Shown here: positions 1 to 8,641 of the stretch, in pieces
Layout: every line of letters begins with the position of its first letter
How positions within the stretch are numbered: the stretch's first letter is position 1
Assembly: GCA_964650315.1 (NCBI GenBank)
Contig: CAZYQE010000002.1
Location: 88,396-152,395, forward strand
From: CAJMSU01 sp964650315
Lineage (GTDB): Bacteria; Bacillota_I; Bacilli_A; RF39; UBA660
Direction of reading: 5' to 3'
DNA: 64,000 bases
Notes under the pieces: model-generated
Database searches by the model: none
Seen by the model: the letters and a program-made list of their open reading frames with translations, nothing else
Told to the model about the DNA's origin: nothing
Made by a program: the position numbers and the translations under genes

Positions 1-630
1 GATATAAATTATGCTAAAGTATGTAAAGAAATATCATTTGAATGTAATAGTATAGTAATTGGAATAGCTTATAAAAATACTATAGAAGATAAATTTAATA
101 TTGGATTAGAAGAATGTTATAAAACTATAAAATATTTATATGAACAATTAAAGAAAATAGGTATTAAATCTAAAGATATTATATTAATGGGAGAATCTAT
201 TGGTGCTAATATTATCAATGGTATTATAGAAAAAAATAAAGATAATGAATTAAATATTAATAAAGTAATACAAGTTAGTCCTATAATAGAAAATCCTCTA
301 GATATAGAAAAAACAGAAGTAAATGTAATTCAATTAAATAAATTTAAAGAATTTTTTGATAATTATATAGAAGAAAAAGATTATACTAATCCATTAGTAT
401 TCCCAATAAATATTAATGAGTATAGTAATTATCCAAAAACATTAATATTTGCAGGAGCAGCTGATCCTATATATGAAAAAATAAATAAGTTTAATGAAAA
501 ATTAGATAAAAATAAAGTTAAAACAGAACTAGTAAAAATAACTTTTGCAGATCATAATGTTTTAGGTAATAACGATGAAGATATAAAAGATGAAGTTTTT
601 AAAAAAATAAATGAATATTTGAATTCATGA
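1..630 (+). CDS. alpha/beta hydrolase (esterase-like), 5' end cut by window
   Basis: The reading frame is open from base 1, so the gene begins upstream of the window. The visible 209 residues are the C-terminal part of an alpha/beta-hydrolase fold. The nucleophile elbow G-E-S-I-G-A is at bases 190-207. A later F-A-G-A-A-D-P supplies the acid, and A-D-H-N near 550-560 supplies the catalytic His. Spacing resembles the hormone-sensitive-lipase/acetyl-esterase group (Abhydrolase_3). The substrate cannot be told from sequence. It ends in TGA 22 bases before the DUF1003 gene on the same strand. Confidence 0.75.
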   Translation, partial: DINYAKVCKEISFECNSIVIGIAYKNTIEDKFNIGLEECYKTIKYLYEQLKKIGIKSKDIILMGESIGANIINGIIEKNKDNELNINKVIQVSPIIENPLDIEKTEVNVIQLNKFKEFFDNYIEEKDYTNPLVFPININEYSNYPKTLIFAGAADPIYEKINKFNEKLDKNKVKTELVKITFADHNVLGNNDEDIKDEVFKKINEYLNS

Positions 631-651
631 TATACTTAAGTAGGTGATTAT

Positions 652-1176
652 ATGGAAAAAAAGAAAACAAAAAAAGAAATAGTAAAAATGCTATTAAATA
701 ATAACGAATTAGAAGATGAAGATCTAGATGAATTATTAGATTTACTAGTAGATCAACCATTATCTATAGATGTAGATAAACAAGAAGAAGCTAAAATGAC
801 TAGAGGAGACTATTTAGCAGATAGATTAAGTGAAGTGGCTGGTAGTTGGGGATTCATATTAGGATTTAGTTTATTCTTAATTGGATGGATAGTATTAAAT
901 ACAATTATTTTAACTAAAGGTTCAAGAGTAGATCCATATCCATTTATATTATTAAACTTATTATTATCATGTTTAGCAGCTTTACAAGCACCTATAATCA
1001 TGATGAGTCAAAATAGACAAGCTGCTAAAGATAGTTTAAGAAACCAAAACGATTATAGAACTGATTTAAAGAGTGAGTTAATACTAGAAGAATTACATGA
1101 TAAAATGGATGAAATATTAAAAAATCAAAGAAAAATAATGAGTAATCAAAAGGATGATAGTAATGAAAAGAAATAA
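652..1176 (+). CDS. DUF1003 family membrane protein
   Basis: This 174-residue protein has an acidic, Lys-rich N-terminal third. A D-Y-L-A-D-R-L-S motif follows, then two hydrophobic helices (about residues 68-90 and 100-122) around a P-F-I-L-L-N-L segment. The conserved A-P-I-I-M-M-S-Q-N-R-Q closes the second helix, and the C-terminal tail is a charged probable coiled coil. This arrangement is typical of DUF1003, a family of unknown function. The start follows TAGGTGATT with good spacing. The end overlaps the next gene, a lipoprotein, by 14 bases, suggesting coupled translation. Confidence 0.85.
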   Translation: MEKKKTKKEIVKMLLNNNELEDEDLDELLDLLVDQPLSIDVDKQEEAKMTRGDYLADRLSEVAGSWGFILGFSLFLIGWIVLNTIILTKGSRVDPYPFILLNLLLSCLAALQAPIIMMSQNRQAAKDSLRNQNDYRTDLKSELILEELHDKMDEILKNQRKIMSNQKDDSNEKK

Positions 1177-1672
1177 AATACTATTTTTAATAATAATTAT
1201 ATGTTTAGTAATAACTGGATGTGGTCATAAAAAACCAAGTAATAAAACTATTAAATCTAAAGATGATTTAAATAATAAATCTGGTAGTATGTCATGTACA
1301 AGAGAAACAACTGCAAATGACGGGATAAAGCCTTCTTGTACATATAAAATTACTTATAGTAATGGAAATATATTAATACTACATTCAGTAGAAAAAATAA
1401 CTACTGATAATACTGAATATTTAAACCAATATGAAGAAGCTTATAAAAAAATTAATAGTTATTATGCTAATTTAAAGTATTATGATACAAAAGTAATACG
1501 TGAAGCAGATTCAGTAACTAGAGATACAACTATTAATTATGATAAAATAAATACAGATAAACTATTAGCGCTAGAAGGAGAAGAAGATAATATTATAGTT
1601 AATGGTAAAGCTAAACTAAATAAATGGTTAAAATTTGCCAGAAAATTTGGTACTGAATGTCATGAAGATTAA
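1163..1672 (+). CDS. putative lipoprotein of unknown function
   Basis: The 169-residue product starts with a lysine/arginine n-region, a hydrophobic stretch rich in Ile and a lipobox V-I-T-G-C, so it should be lipid-anchored outside the membrane. The mature part has two further Cys (around S-C-T-R and P-S-C-T-Y) that could form a disulfide, and a Lys/Asp-rich helical C-terminal half. I do not recognise the family. The start at 1163 is preferred over the upstream ATG at 1154 because AAGGATG lies just before it. It overlaps the end of the DUF1003 gene. Confidence 0.7.
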   Translation: MKRNKILFLIIIICLVITGCGHKKPSNKTIKSKDDLNNKSGSMSCTRETTANDGIKPSCTYKITYSNGNILILHSVEKITTDNTEYLNQYEEAYKKINSYYANLKYYDTKVIREADSVTRDTTINYDKINTDKLLALEGEEDNIIVNGKAKLNKWLKFARKFGTECHED

Positions 1673-1686
1673 TTTCTTCTTTTTTT
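1664..1686 (+). terminator. short rho-independent terminator candidate
   Basis: GAAGA and TCTTC arms (5 bp) around a six-base loop are followed by seven T. The hairpin overlaps the stop codon of the lipoprotein gene and ends directly at the tRNA. It is short, so it may be leaky. Confidence 0.45.
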
Positions 1687-1761
1687 GTTCAAGTAGTTTA
1701 ATGGATAAAATATTTCCCTCCGACGGAAATGATATAGGTTCGAATCCTATCTTGAACACCA
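1687..1761 (+). tRNA. tRNA-Arg (anticodon CCG)
   Basis: The cloverleaf folds cleanly. Acceptor arms are GTTCAAG/CTTGAAC, the anticodon stem is TTTCC/GGAAA with loop CTCCGAC giving anticodon CCG, and the T arm is ATAGG-TTCGAAT-CCTAT. The 3' ACCA is encoded (1758-1761). It reads CGG, a rare codon in so AT-rich a genome. Confidence 0.95.
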
Positions 1762-1782
1762 TATAATAAAGGAAGTGGTACT

Positions 1783-2475
1783 ATGTCTAAATTTATGCTT
1801 ATAGGTGGAGGAAATATAGGTAGAAATGATACAAAATATGAAACTGAAGCTATTGATAAAGAAATAGTTAAAATGACTAATAAAGACAATCCAAACTTTT
1901 TATTTATAGGATTCGCATCATCTTTTGCAGACTCTTACTATAAAATAATTAAAAAGATATACCAAAATCTAGGATGTAATACATCTTATATAAAAAAGAA
2001 AAATTTAATTAATAATCCAGATATAGTTAAAAATAAAATATTAGAAGCTGATATTATATATTTTGGTGGAGGAGATACTTTAAAATTATTAGAAAAAATA
2101 GAAGAAAATAATTTAAAAGAAGTAATAGATAAATCTATTTCTAATAATACAGTAATTGCTGGTATGTCCGCTGGTGCTATTATGTTATGTAGTGAAGGTT
2201 ATAGTGATTCTAAAATATTAAGAGAAGAAAGTGAAAAACATGAATTTATTAAAGGGTTAAATTATTTAGACATAATAATTTCTCCTCATTATGAAGAAGA
2301 TAATATAAAAACAAAAGAATTAATTAGTGATTTAAAAGATACTAAAAAAGAAGTAATATGTATACCAAATAAATGCGCAATAAAAGTTATAGATAATAAA
2401 TATGAAGTTATATCTGAAGATAAAGATATTAAAGCTTATACTTTATCTTCTAAAGGTAAAAAAGTATTTAAATAG
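1783..2475 (+). CDS. S51-type peptidase / class I glutamine amidotransferase-like protein
   Basis: The 230-residue protein matches the peptidase S51 (dipeptidase E-like) fold. It has an N-terminal G-G-G-N-I-G, a central Y-F-G-G-G-D-T oxyanion region, and the nucleophile elbow A-G-M-S-A-G-A with the serine at about residue 129. The S-P-H-Y-E segment near residue 165 would supply the catalytic His. Members hydrolyse N-terminal Asp dipeptides or related small peptides, and most Firmicutes homologues are uncharacterised. It is cytosolic, with no signal peptide. The ribosome-binding site is AGGAAGTGG. It lies 8 bases before the ComEC-like gene, likely co-transcribed. Confidence 0.85.
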   Translation: MSKFMLIGGGNIGRNDTKYETEAIDKEIVKMTNKDNPNFLFIGFASSFADSYYKIIKKIYQNLGCNTSYIKKKNLINNPDIVKNKILEADIIYFGGGDTLKLLEKIEENNLKEVIDKSISNNTVIAGMSAGAIMLCSEGYSDSKILREESEKHEFIKGLNYLDIIISPHYEEDNIKTKELISDLKDTKKEVICIPNKCAIKVIDNKYEVISEDKDIKAYTLSSKGKKVFK

Positions 2476-2483
2476 GAGTAATT

Positions 2484-3380
2484 ATGAAGAAAAAAGATAT
2501 AAAACTAATAATATCTATAATTATATTTATACTAGTATTAGGTTGTTATTTATATGATAATTATAATAGTAATAAAACTATTAAAAAACGTGAAACTACT
2601 AAAGAAGTATTCAAAGATGAAAATTTAAAAATATATTTCTTAGATGTAGGTCAAGCTGATTCAATACTTATAAATAATAAAGATAAATATATGTTAATAG
2701 ATGCTGGTAATAATGAAGATGGAGAAAAACTAGTTAATTATTTTAAAGAATTAGGTATCAAGAAATTTGATTATGTTGTTGGTACTCATGCTCATGAAGA
2801 TCATATAGGTGGAATGGATGATATAATTAATAACTTTGATATAAATACTTTCTATATGCCAGATGCTATAACTACTACCAAAACATTTGAAGATGTATTA
2901 GATGCTCTAGAAAACAAAAAACTTGCTTTTAATACACCAGAAGTAGATAAATCATTTAATTTCTCTAATACAAAAATAACTACTTTATATACTGGATCTA
3001 ATAAATCAGATTTAAATAATACATCTATAGTATTTAGATTAGATTATGGTTCTAATTGTTTTATATTAACTGGAGATGCCACTAGTACTACAGAAAATAA
3101 AATATTAGATAAAGATATAGATTGTGAAGTATTAAAAGTAGGTCATCATGGTTCACATTATTCATCAAATCCTAATTTTTTAGATAAAGTAAGTCCAAAA
3201 TATGCAATTATTTCTGCCGGAATAAATAATATATATAATCATCCTAGTGATATTACTATTAATAAACTTAATGATAGAAATATTAAAATATATAGAACTG
3301 ATAAAGATGGTACTATTTTGATGACTAGTGATGGCGCTAATATTAAATTTAAAAAGATAAAGACTGATACTAATGGGTGA
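2484..3380 (+). CDS. membrane-anchored ComEC/Rec2-like metallo-beta-lactamase fold hydrolase
   Basis: The 298-residue protein has an N-terminal hydrophobic anchor (residues 6-25, with V-L-G-C that could be an atypical lipobox), then a metallo-beta-lactamase domain. This starts F-L-D-V-G-Q-A-D-S and carries the metal site T-H-A-H-E-D-H-I-G-G. L-T-G-D-A and V-G-H-H-G-S-H follow. This is the stand-alone version of the ComEC C-terminal nuclease-like domain, presumably acting outside the membrane on nucleic acid or phosphoesters. The substrate is unknown. The DUF3006 gene starts just after it, a pairing often seen in Firmicutes. Confidence 0.85.
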   Translation: MKKKDIKLIISIIIFILVLGCYLYDNYNSNKTIKKRETTKEVFKDENLKIYFLDVGQADSILINNKDKYMLIDAGNNEDGEKLVNYFKELGIKKFDYVVGTHAHEDHIGGMDDIINNFDINTFYMPDAITTTKTFEDVLDALENKKLAFNTPEVDKSFNFSNTKITTLYTGSNKSDLNNTSIVFRLDYGSNCFILTGDATSTTENKILDKDIDCEVLKVGHHGSHYSSNPNFLDKVSPKYAIISAGINNIYNHPSDITINKLNDRNIKIYRTDKDGTILMTSDGANIKFKKIKTDTNG

Positions 3381-3384
3381 TATT

Positions 3385-3612
3385 ATGAAATATGCAGTAG
3401 ATAGAATAGAAAATAATATTGTAGTATTAGAAAACATAAATAATAATAGTATTAAAGAAGTTAATATTGATGAATTACCTAATAATATAAAAGAAGGTAC
3501 TATACTAAAATATTATAATAAAACTTATACTATAGATACTAATGAAGAAAATATAAGAAGAAAAAGAATACAAGATAAATTAGATAGATTAAAAAGACTA
3601 AAAACTAATTAG
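3385..3612 (+). CDS. DUF3006 family protein
   Basis: This 75-residue protein has the DUF3006 pattern: an N-terminal Y-A-V-D-R-I-E, a run of short beta strands, then a basic helical tail R-R-K-R-I-Q-D-K-L-D-R-L. Genes of this family commonly sit beside ComEC-like hydrolases, as here, so a shared role is likely, though none has been shown. The ATG at 3385 follows GGGTGAT. An in-frame ATG at 3373 would lie inside the previous gene with no ribosome-binding site. Its end converges on the germination gene on the other strand, overlapping it by 8 bases. Confidence 0.75.
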   Translation: MKYAVDRIENNIVVLENINNNSIKEVNIDELPNNIKEGTILKYYNKTYTIDTNEENIRRKRIQDKLDRLKRLKTN

Positions 3613-4003
3613 TCTCTTTTAATTTATATAATACTTTTTTATTATGGTATATTTTCTTAGTACTTATATTAAAACTATTTAATATCTTACTACTAGTATT
3701 CATATTAGTAACTATATAATTACATGATTTATAATATAATTTCTTCTTACTATTTTTATTTAATTCTTTTATACCAGATTCTATATCTTTAGATTTAACA
3801 TAATAATACTTATATTCTTTATTAATACCTAATTGATCTTTAATAGGTATTATTTCTTTTAAATATATATAATAACTATTATCTTTATAATATACTCCTA
3901 TACCATCTATAATAGCTAAATTATTTAATTCTATATACTTTGGTATATGTATAAAAATAGATATAAAAAGTAATATAAATAATATTATTAATTTCTTTTT
4001 CAT
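3605..4003 (-). CDS. truncated Ger(x)C-like germination protein
   Basis: The 132-residue protein begins with a membrane segment. It continues with E-L-N-N-L-A-I-I-D-G-I-G, the signature of the N-terminal domain of GerAC/Ger(x)C lipoproteins, and a following Y-Y-I-Y-L-K-E-I-I-P strand. Usual Ger(x)C proteins are about 370-400 residues with a lipobox Cys just before this motif. Here the Cys is absent (I-H-I-P-K-Y precedes) and the large C-terminal domains are missing. The ATG overlaps the gerA-like stop as ATGA, so the two are translationally coupled. It is probably a minimal C subunit, but a decaying gene is possible. Confidence 0.65.
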   Translation of the reverse strand: MKKKLIILFILLFISIFIHIPKYIELNNLAIIDGIGVYYKDNSYYIYLKEIIPIKDQLGINKEYKYYYVKSKDIESGIKELNKNSKKKLYYKSCNYIVTNMNTSSKILNSFNISTKKIYHNKKVLYKLKETN

Positions 4004-5397
4004 TTATATTTACCTCTTATTATATTTTTAGTAAGAAGAGAATTTCTAGTTTTAATATTTTTATCTTTTTTAATAAAAGAATCTAATATTTCATTCTTAT
4101 CATATGGAATAATAGGGGATAAATAAGAATAATTAAAACATCTAATAGTAAATAAATTATATAAAAGCAAGAAAGTTCCTATAAATACTCCATATATACC
4201 AAATATTGCAGATAATATAAGTAAAAATATTTTATAGAACCTAACTACATTAACTAATTCATTAGAAGGAAATATTAAAGCTGCTATAGAAGAAATAGCT
4301 ATAATTATAATCATAATAGGAGATACTATTCCTGCACTAACAGCAGCATCTCCTAATATTAAACCACCAAGTATAGATATAGCTGATCCAGTAGTAGCAG
4401 ACATCCTAATATCAGATTCTTTTAATATCTCAAAAGCTATAATCATAAATAAAGCTTCTATATAAGCAGGGAAAGGTACAAAAGTTCTTCCTGCTTTTAA
4501 CATAATTAATAATTTATATGGAATTAAATCATAATTTCTAGTAGTAACAGATATATATAAAGAAGGTAGGAATATTGCTATTAAAAAAGCAATTAATCTA
4601 ATTATTCTAATAAAAGTAGTATTAATATCTTTCCCATAATAATCATCTACAGTATGAAAAAAATCTATAAAAAAACTAGGTAATATAATTGTATAAGGAC
4701 TACCATCTACTATAATTACAACTTTACCTTCTAATAACGCCATAGAACTTTTATCAGGTCTTTCTGTAGTAGTTAGAGTAGGAAATAAATTATTTTTATT
4801 CTCTAAAGAATTTTTTAAATAACTAGAATCTATTATTCCATCAATATCTATTTTATTTAACTTATTTTCTATATCTTTTACTAACTTTTTATTAACTAAA
4901 TTCTTCATATAAAGTATCCCAACTAATGTCTTAGAAGATCTACCTATAGATAAAGTTTTAGATACCAAATAAGGACTTTTTATTCTTCTTCTAATAAGAC
5001 CTAAATTAGTATTAAAAATCTCTGAGAAAGCATCTTTTGGCCCAGTAAGAGATAATTCACTTTCTACACTAGATACACCTCTATCTAGATTAGCTCTTAC
5101 TTCAATCGCAAGTATTTCATAACCAATTATTACTAAAAATCCATTATTAACAAAATTAATTATATCTTTCTTATTAATCTTAATTATATTAGTATTAGGT
5201 AATATATTAATTAAATCTTTTAAATCTCTTTTATCTAAATTTACTAATTCTCTAATTATAAAATCATCTATCAATAAAGTATTAGTTAATACTTCATTAA
5301 ATAATAAATATATCTTTTTATTAGAAATATTTAATTCTTTAAATATATAATCTTTAGATATTTCTAATTCTTTTTTTAAATTATTTATTAAAGACAT
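4000..5397 (-). CDS. GerA-family spore germinant receptor A subunit
   Basis: The 465-residue protein has the GerA/SpoVAF layout: a soluble N-terminal half with the hallmark G-P-K-D-A-F-S-E and N-L-G-L-I-R-R-R-I, then G-R-S-S-K-T, then a C-terminal half with about five membrane helices and V-P-F-P-A-Y-I-E-A. These proteins sit in the spore inner membrane and form part of nutrient receptors that trigger germination. The ATG at 5397 follows GGTGATTAT. A longer upstream frame exists but would run into the divergent gene's promoter. The partner C gene follows with a 4-base overlap. No GerAB permease gene is present in the window. Confidence 0.9.
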   Translation of the reverse strand: MSLINNLKKELEISKDYIFKELNISNKKIYLLFNEVLTNTLLIDDFIIRELVNLDKRDLKDLINILPNTNIIKINKKDIINFVNNGFLVIIGYEILAIEVRANLDRGVSSVESELSLTGPKDAFSEIFNTNLGLIRRRIKSPYLVSKTLSIGRSSKTLVGILYMKNLVNKKLVKDIENKLNKIDIDGIIDSSYLKNSLENKNNLFPTLTTTERPDKSSMALLEGKVVIIVDGSPYTIILPSFFIDFFHTVDDYYGKDINTTFIRIIRLIAFLIAIFLPSLYISVTTRNYDLIPYKLLIMLKAGRTFVPFPAYIEALFMIIAFEILKESDIRMSATTGSAISILGGLILGDAAVSAGIVSPIMIIIIAISSIAALIFPSNELVNVVRFYKIFLLILSAIFGIYGVFIGTFLLLYNLFTIRCFNYSYLSPIIPYDKNEILDSFIKKDKNIKTRNSLLTKNIIRGKYK

Positions 5398-5479
5398 ATA
5401 ATCACCATTATTAGTATGTAATAAATTGACTTTTAAATACATCTATGTTAATATATACATCAAAAAGGAAGTGAAAAAC

Positions 5480-6232
5480 ATGTTTGAAAAACATAAACAA
5501 GCAAAAACAGATAAATTAATTAATATGTTAAATATTCAGGCTATATCACTAAAAAAGAAATTTGATAGTATTAACGATTGGATAGAATTACATATAGATA
5601 GTGATCCAAACTTATATGAAATGATTACATGTATATGCAATTATGGAGAATTAGTAGCAGCATATAATCATGTATATAAAAAATATGATACTTATCCTAT
5701 AGTTGAAAGAGCATCTGATCAATTATTAAACTATGAAAAAGTAGGTTATAACAATAATATAGGTCTTAATATATTTAAAGCTACTCACTATGCTATACCA
5801 TATATAAATAATACTATAAAAGAAACAACTTGTAGTTTAAAAAGAATGATGGAATTAAGAGAAGATCATGAATTATTTAGAGATGAAGCAGTTACTACAT
5901 TCTTAGATCCAATATATTCTTCTGCACTTTGTGCTGAATTTGCTATTGAAAATGAAAAAGGTAGTGAATTAAGAACTAAAGTATTAGCTAAATGTGGTGG
6001 TATATATAACTATATCCATCAAGAAAAAAGAAATAATAAAAATTTCTTATATGATAATGAAGTAGAATTTAATCAATTAAAAAAAGATTTTCAAAACTAT
6101 ATTTCAGTATCTAAAAAACAACAATTTGTATCTGATATTGATAATATGATAGATAAAATAGATAAAAATTATTTATATAGTGAAAACAAACCTAAAAAAA
6201 TTGTATATCATGCAAAGAAGACATTTCGTTAA
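5480..6232 (+). CDS. hypothetical protein, 250 aa
   Basis: I do not recognise this protein. It is soluble, has no signal peptide, is rich in helices, Lys and Asn, and contains scattered Cys. The start at 5480 is chosen because AGGAAGTG precedes it. The frame extends further upstream but without a ribosome-binding site. The gene is divergent from the germination pair and is closed by a strong terminator, so it is probably a single-gene unit. Confidence 0.6.
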   Translation: MFEKHKQAKTDKLINMLNIQAISLKKKFDSINDWIELHIDSDPNLYEMITCICNYGELVAAYNHVYKKYDTYPIVERASDQLLNYEKVGYNNNIGLNIFKATHYAIPYINNTIKETTCSLKRMMELREDHELFRDEAVTTFLDPIYSSALCAEFAIENEKGSELRTKVLAKCGGIYNYIHQEKRNNKNFLYDNEVEFNQLKKDFQNYISVSKKQQFVSDIDNMIDKIDKNYLYSENKPKKIVYHAKKTFR

Positions 6233-6254
6233 TTAAAAACGGAATGTTTTTATT
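6221..6254 (+). terminator. rho-independent terminator
   Basis: Arms ACATTTCGTT and AACGGAATGT (10 bp with one T-G wobble) are followed by TTTTTATTTTT. It overlaps the end of the 250-residue hypothetical gene. Confidence 0.8.
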
Positions 6255-6285
6255 TTTATGTTATAATTATTATAGGAGTGATAGT

Positions 6286-6747
6286 ATGAATAAATATATG
6301 AAAATAGCTAATGATTTAGCAAAAGAAAACTTAAAAACAAATGATGGAGGTCCTTTTGGAGCTTGTATAGTTAAAGATGATAAAATCATTGGTAAAGGAA
6401 ATAATAAAGTATTAAAGAATAATGATCCAACTGCTCATGCAGAAATAAACGCTATTAGAGATGCATGTAAAAATATTAATTCATATGATTTAAGTGGAGC
6501 AGTTCTATATACATCTTGTTATCCATGTCCTATGTGTTTATCTGCAATAATATGGGCAAATATTGATAAAGTATATTATGCTAATACTAAAGAAGATGCT
6601 GATAGAATAGGTTTTAGAGATGAATTTATTTATAATTATATAAAAGGTAATAATAATGATGCATTAAAATTAGAATGTATTGATAGAGAAGAAACTATTA
6701 AAGTATTTGATGAATTCATGGATAAAGAAGATAAAACAATATATTAA
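6286..6747 (+). CDS. guaD: guanine deaminase / nucleoside deaminase
   Basis: The 153-residue enzyme belongs to the cytidine-deaminase fold. G-G-P-F-G-A near residue 22 is the substrate loop, T-A-H-A-E-I gives the zinc-binding His and catalytic Glu, and S-C-Y-P-C-P-M-C gives the two zinc Cys. The D-R-I-G-F-R-D-E-F-I-Y segment matches the Bacillus GuaD type (about 156 residues) rather than the tRNA adenosine deaminase TadA. It would convert guanine to xanthine in purine salvage. The start follows TAGGAGTG. Confidence 0.8.
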   Translation: MNKYMKIANDLAKENLKTNDGGPFGACIVKDDKIIGKGNNKVLKNNDPTAHAEINAIRDACKNINSYDLSGAVLYTSCYPCPMCLSAIIWANIDKVYYANTKEDADRIGFRDEFIYNYIKGNNNDALKLECIDREETIKVFDEFMDKEDKTIY

Positions 6748-6814
6748 GAAATAATATACAACAACTACTACTATATGTTATAATAAATGCAAATATGAAA
6801 AAGGAGATGATTGT

Positions 6815-7171
6815 ATGAAAAGAAAAATACTTTTAATTACACTAATATCTATATTTTCTATTACTTTAATTGGATGTGGTAATACTACTACTGATAATAA
6901 CACTACAAATAATACAAACAACAATGTAAACAATGCTGACAAAAACAAATACATAAGTGAATCTAAAGCCAAAGATATTGCACTATCTGATGCAGGTTTA
7001 AAAGAAAATCAAATTACAGAATTATCTATTGAGCTTGATTATAATGATGAGGATAACAATGGTAAAGCAATCTATGAAATAGGTTTCAAACATGGACAAC
7101 AAGAATTTGATTATGATATAGATGCAACTAATGGTAAAATATTAGATAAAAATGTAGAAATTGATGATTAA
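6815..7171 (+). CDS. PepSY-domain lipoprotein
   Basis: The 118-residue precursor has a signal peptide ending in lipobox L-I-G-C. An Asn/Thr linker of about 20 residues follows, then a single PepSY domain starting I-S-E-S-K-A-K-D-I-A-L and ending D-A-T-N-G-K-I-L. PepSY domains often act as inhibitors or chaperones of secreted proteases. A single short domain on a lipid anchor fits a surface role, but the partner is unknown. The ribosome-binding site AAAGGAGATGA is strong. It has its own terminator and is likely monocistronic. Confidence 0.85.
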   Translation: MKRKILLITLISIFSITLIGCGNTTTDNNTTNNTNNNVNNADKNKYISESKAKDIALSDAGLKENQITELSIELDYNDEDNNGKAIYEIGFKHGQQEFDYDIDATNGKILDKNVEIDD

Positions 7172-7174
7172 TTA

Positions 7175-7200
7175 AGAGTTAGCTAACGCTAACTTTTTTC
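7175..7200 (+). terminator. rho-independent terminator
   Basis: GTTAGC and GCTAAC arms around the loop TAAC, followed by six T, directly after the PepSY lipoprotein stop codon. Confidence 0.8.
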
Positions 7201-7247
7201 TTTTATAAATATTAATAACATGATAAAATTATTATAGGAGTAGTAGT

Positions 7248-7814
7248 ATGGAAGTATATATTAAAAATGATAAAAATTTCTATAAGAATGTAAAGAAATA
7301 TAAAAAAAATAAAAATACTATTCATTTCTTATATAAAGATAAAGATATTATTGATGATAAAAATATAAAGAAATATACTGATGATATTAAATTTAAAATA
7401 TATTGTACTAATGCACTAAATATAAAAGATATAAAAGAAAGATATAGTTATATATATGATACAGTATGTAATTATTTAGATAATAAATTTAATACTGATA
7501 ATATATGTGATTTTAAAGATAATAAATGTATTTCTGTTAGAAATAATATGCATTGTGATGAATCTAATAATGGATGTTGTTATGGAAAAAAAAGAGGAGT
7601 ATGTGAACATTTAAAGAATAATAAATGTATGATAAAATCTATTACTTGTAAATTATTCACTTGCAGATATTTAAAAAAACAAGGTATAAAATATAAAATA
7701 AATGATATACCACTATTAAAATATTTCATGAACATACAACAAAGACTAGTAATTATGTCATCTTTTTTCAAAGATAAAGATGAAGTAATAAAACTATTAA
7801 TGAAGTATAAATAA
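7248..7814 (+). CDS. cysteine-rich hypothetical protein, 188 aa
   Basis: The N-terminal third is Lys/Tyr-rich. The central part (about residues 100-150) carries a dense Cys set: N-I-C-D-F, N-K-C-I-S, M-H-C-D-E, N-G-C-C-Y-G, G-V-C-E-H-L, N-K-C-M-I, S-I-T-C-K-L-F-T-C. With no signal peptide, these Cys would be in the cytosol and could bind zinc or an iron-sulfur cluster, somewhat like YkgJ-type clusters. I do not recognise a defined family. The start follows TAGGAGTAG. The MscS gene follows 30 bases later. Confidence 0.6.
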   Translation: MEVYIKNDKNFYKNVKKYKKNKNTIHFLYKDKDIIDDKNIKKYTDDIKFKIYCTNALNIKDIKERYSYIYDTVCNYLDNKFNTDNICDFKDNKCISVRNNMHCDESNNGCCYGKKRGVCEHLKNNKCMIKSITCKLFTCRYLKKQGIKYKINDIPLLKYFMNIQQRLVIMSSFFKDKDEVIKLLMKYK

Positions 7815-7844
7815 TATGATATAATTAATTAAGGAGGAATAAAT

Positions 7845-8633
7845 ATGGAAGTAATTAATGATATTTTAAAAAACAAAATAATTCAATCTATAATTGCAAT
7901 TATAATAGTATATATAGTATATAAGATAATATCTACTATATTTATAACAAATAATAAAGTATTAAAGGAAAAAGTATCACTTAGTAATAAGGGTAAAACA
8001 TATGTAAAATTATTACATAGTATTCTAAGATATATATTTTTAGGTATAGCAATACTTGCAATATTAAAAATTTATAATGTAGATATTACCTCATTACTTG
8101 CAGGTGTTGGAATTGTTGGTGTAGTTTTAGGTTTAGCGATTCAAGATGCATTAAAAGACATTATAAGAGGAACTACAATACTATCTGATAGTTATTTTAG
8201 AGTAGGAGATGTAGTTAAATATAATGGTATTGAAGGAGAAGTTATGGCTTTAGGACTAAAAACTACTAGAATAAGAGATATTGCTACTGAAAATATAATT
8301 TCTATTTCTAATAGAAAAATAGATGAAATTCAAATAGTATCTAAATTTATTTACATAAATATACCATTACCATATGAATTAAAACTAGAAAAAGCAGAAT
8401 CTATAGTAGATGAAATATCTGCTAAAGCAAAAGAAAACAATAATGTTAAAGATTGTATATACTTAGGAGTAAGAGATTTAGCTGATTCATCAATAAAATA
8501 TCAAATAAAAGTAGAAATGAAACCTAAAGAAAAATTAATTGCATTAAAAGCAGTGAATAAAACAATACTGGAAGTATTAGAAAAACATAGTATTCAAGTT
8601 CCATATAATCAACTTGATATACATAATAAATAG
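7845..8633 (+). CDS. small-conductance mechanosensitive channel, MscS family
   Basis: The 262-residue protein has two N-terminal membrane helices. The pore-lining helix follows: S-L-L-A-G-V-G-I-V-G-V-V-L-G-L-A-I-Q-D near residues 85-105. The beta domain comes next, with F-R-V-G-D-V-V-K-Y-N and a C-terminal alpha/beta part. This is the short YkuT/MscS architecture that releases solutes on hypo-osmotic shock. The ribosome-binding site AAGGAGGAA is strong. gpmA begins 8 bases after its stop, so the two probably share a transcript. Confidence 0.92.
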   Translation: MEVINDILKNKIIQSIIAIIIVYIVYKIISTIFITNNKVLKEKVSLSNKGKTYVKLLHSILRYIFLGIAILAILKIYNVDITSLLAGVGIVGVVLGLAIQDALKDIIRGTTILSDSYFRVGDVVKYNGIEGEVMALGLKTTRIRDIATENIISISNRKIDEIQIVSKFIYINIPLPYELKLEKAESIVDEISAKAKENNNVKDCIYLGVRDLADSSIKYQIKVEMKPKEKLIALKAVNKTILEVLEKHSIQVPYNQLDIHNK

Positions 8634-8641
8634 GAGGTACC

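Noticed and set aside
187..630. A complete 147-residue hydrolase starting at 187
   Set aside because: The frame is open to base 1, and the ATG at 187 lies within the nucleophile elbow region, so it cannot be the true start.
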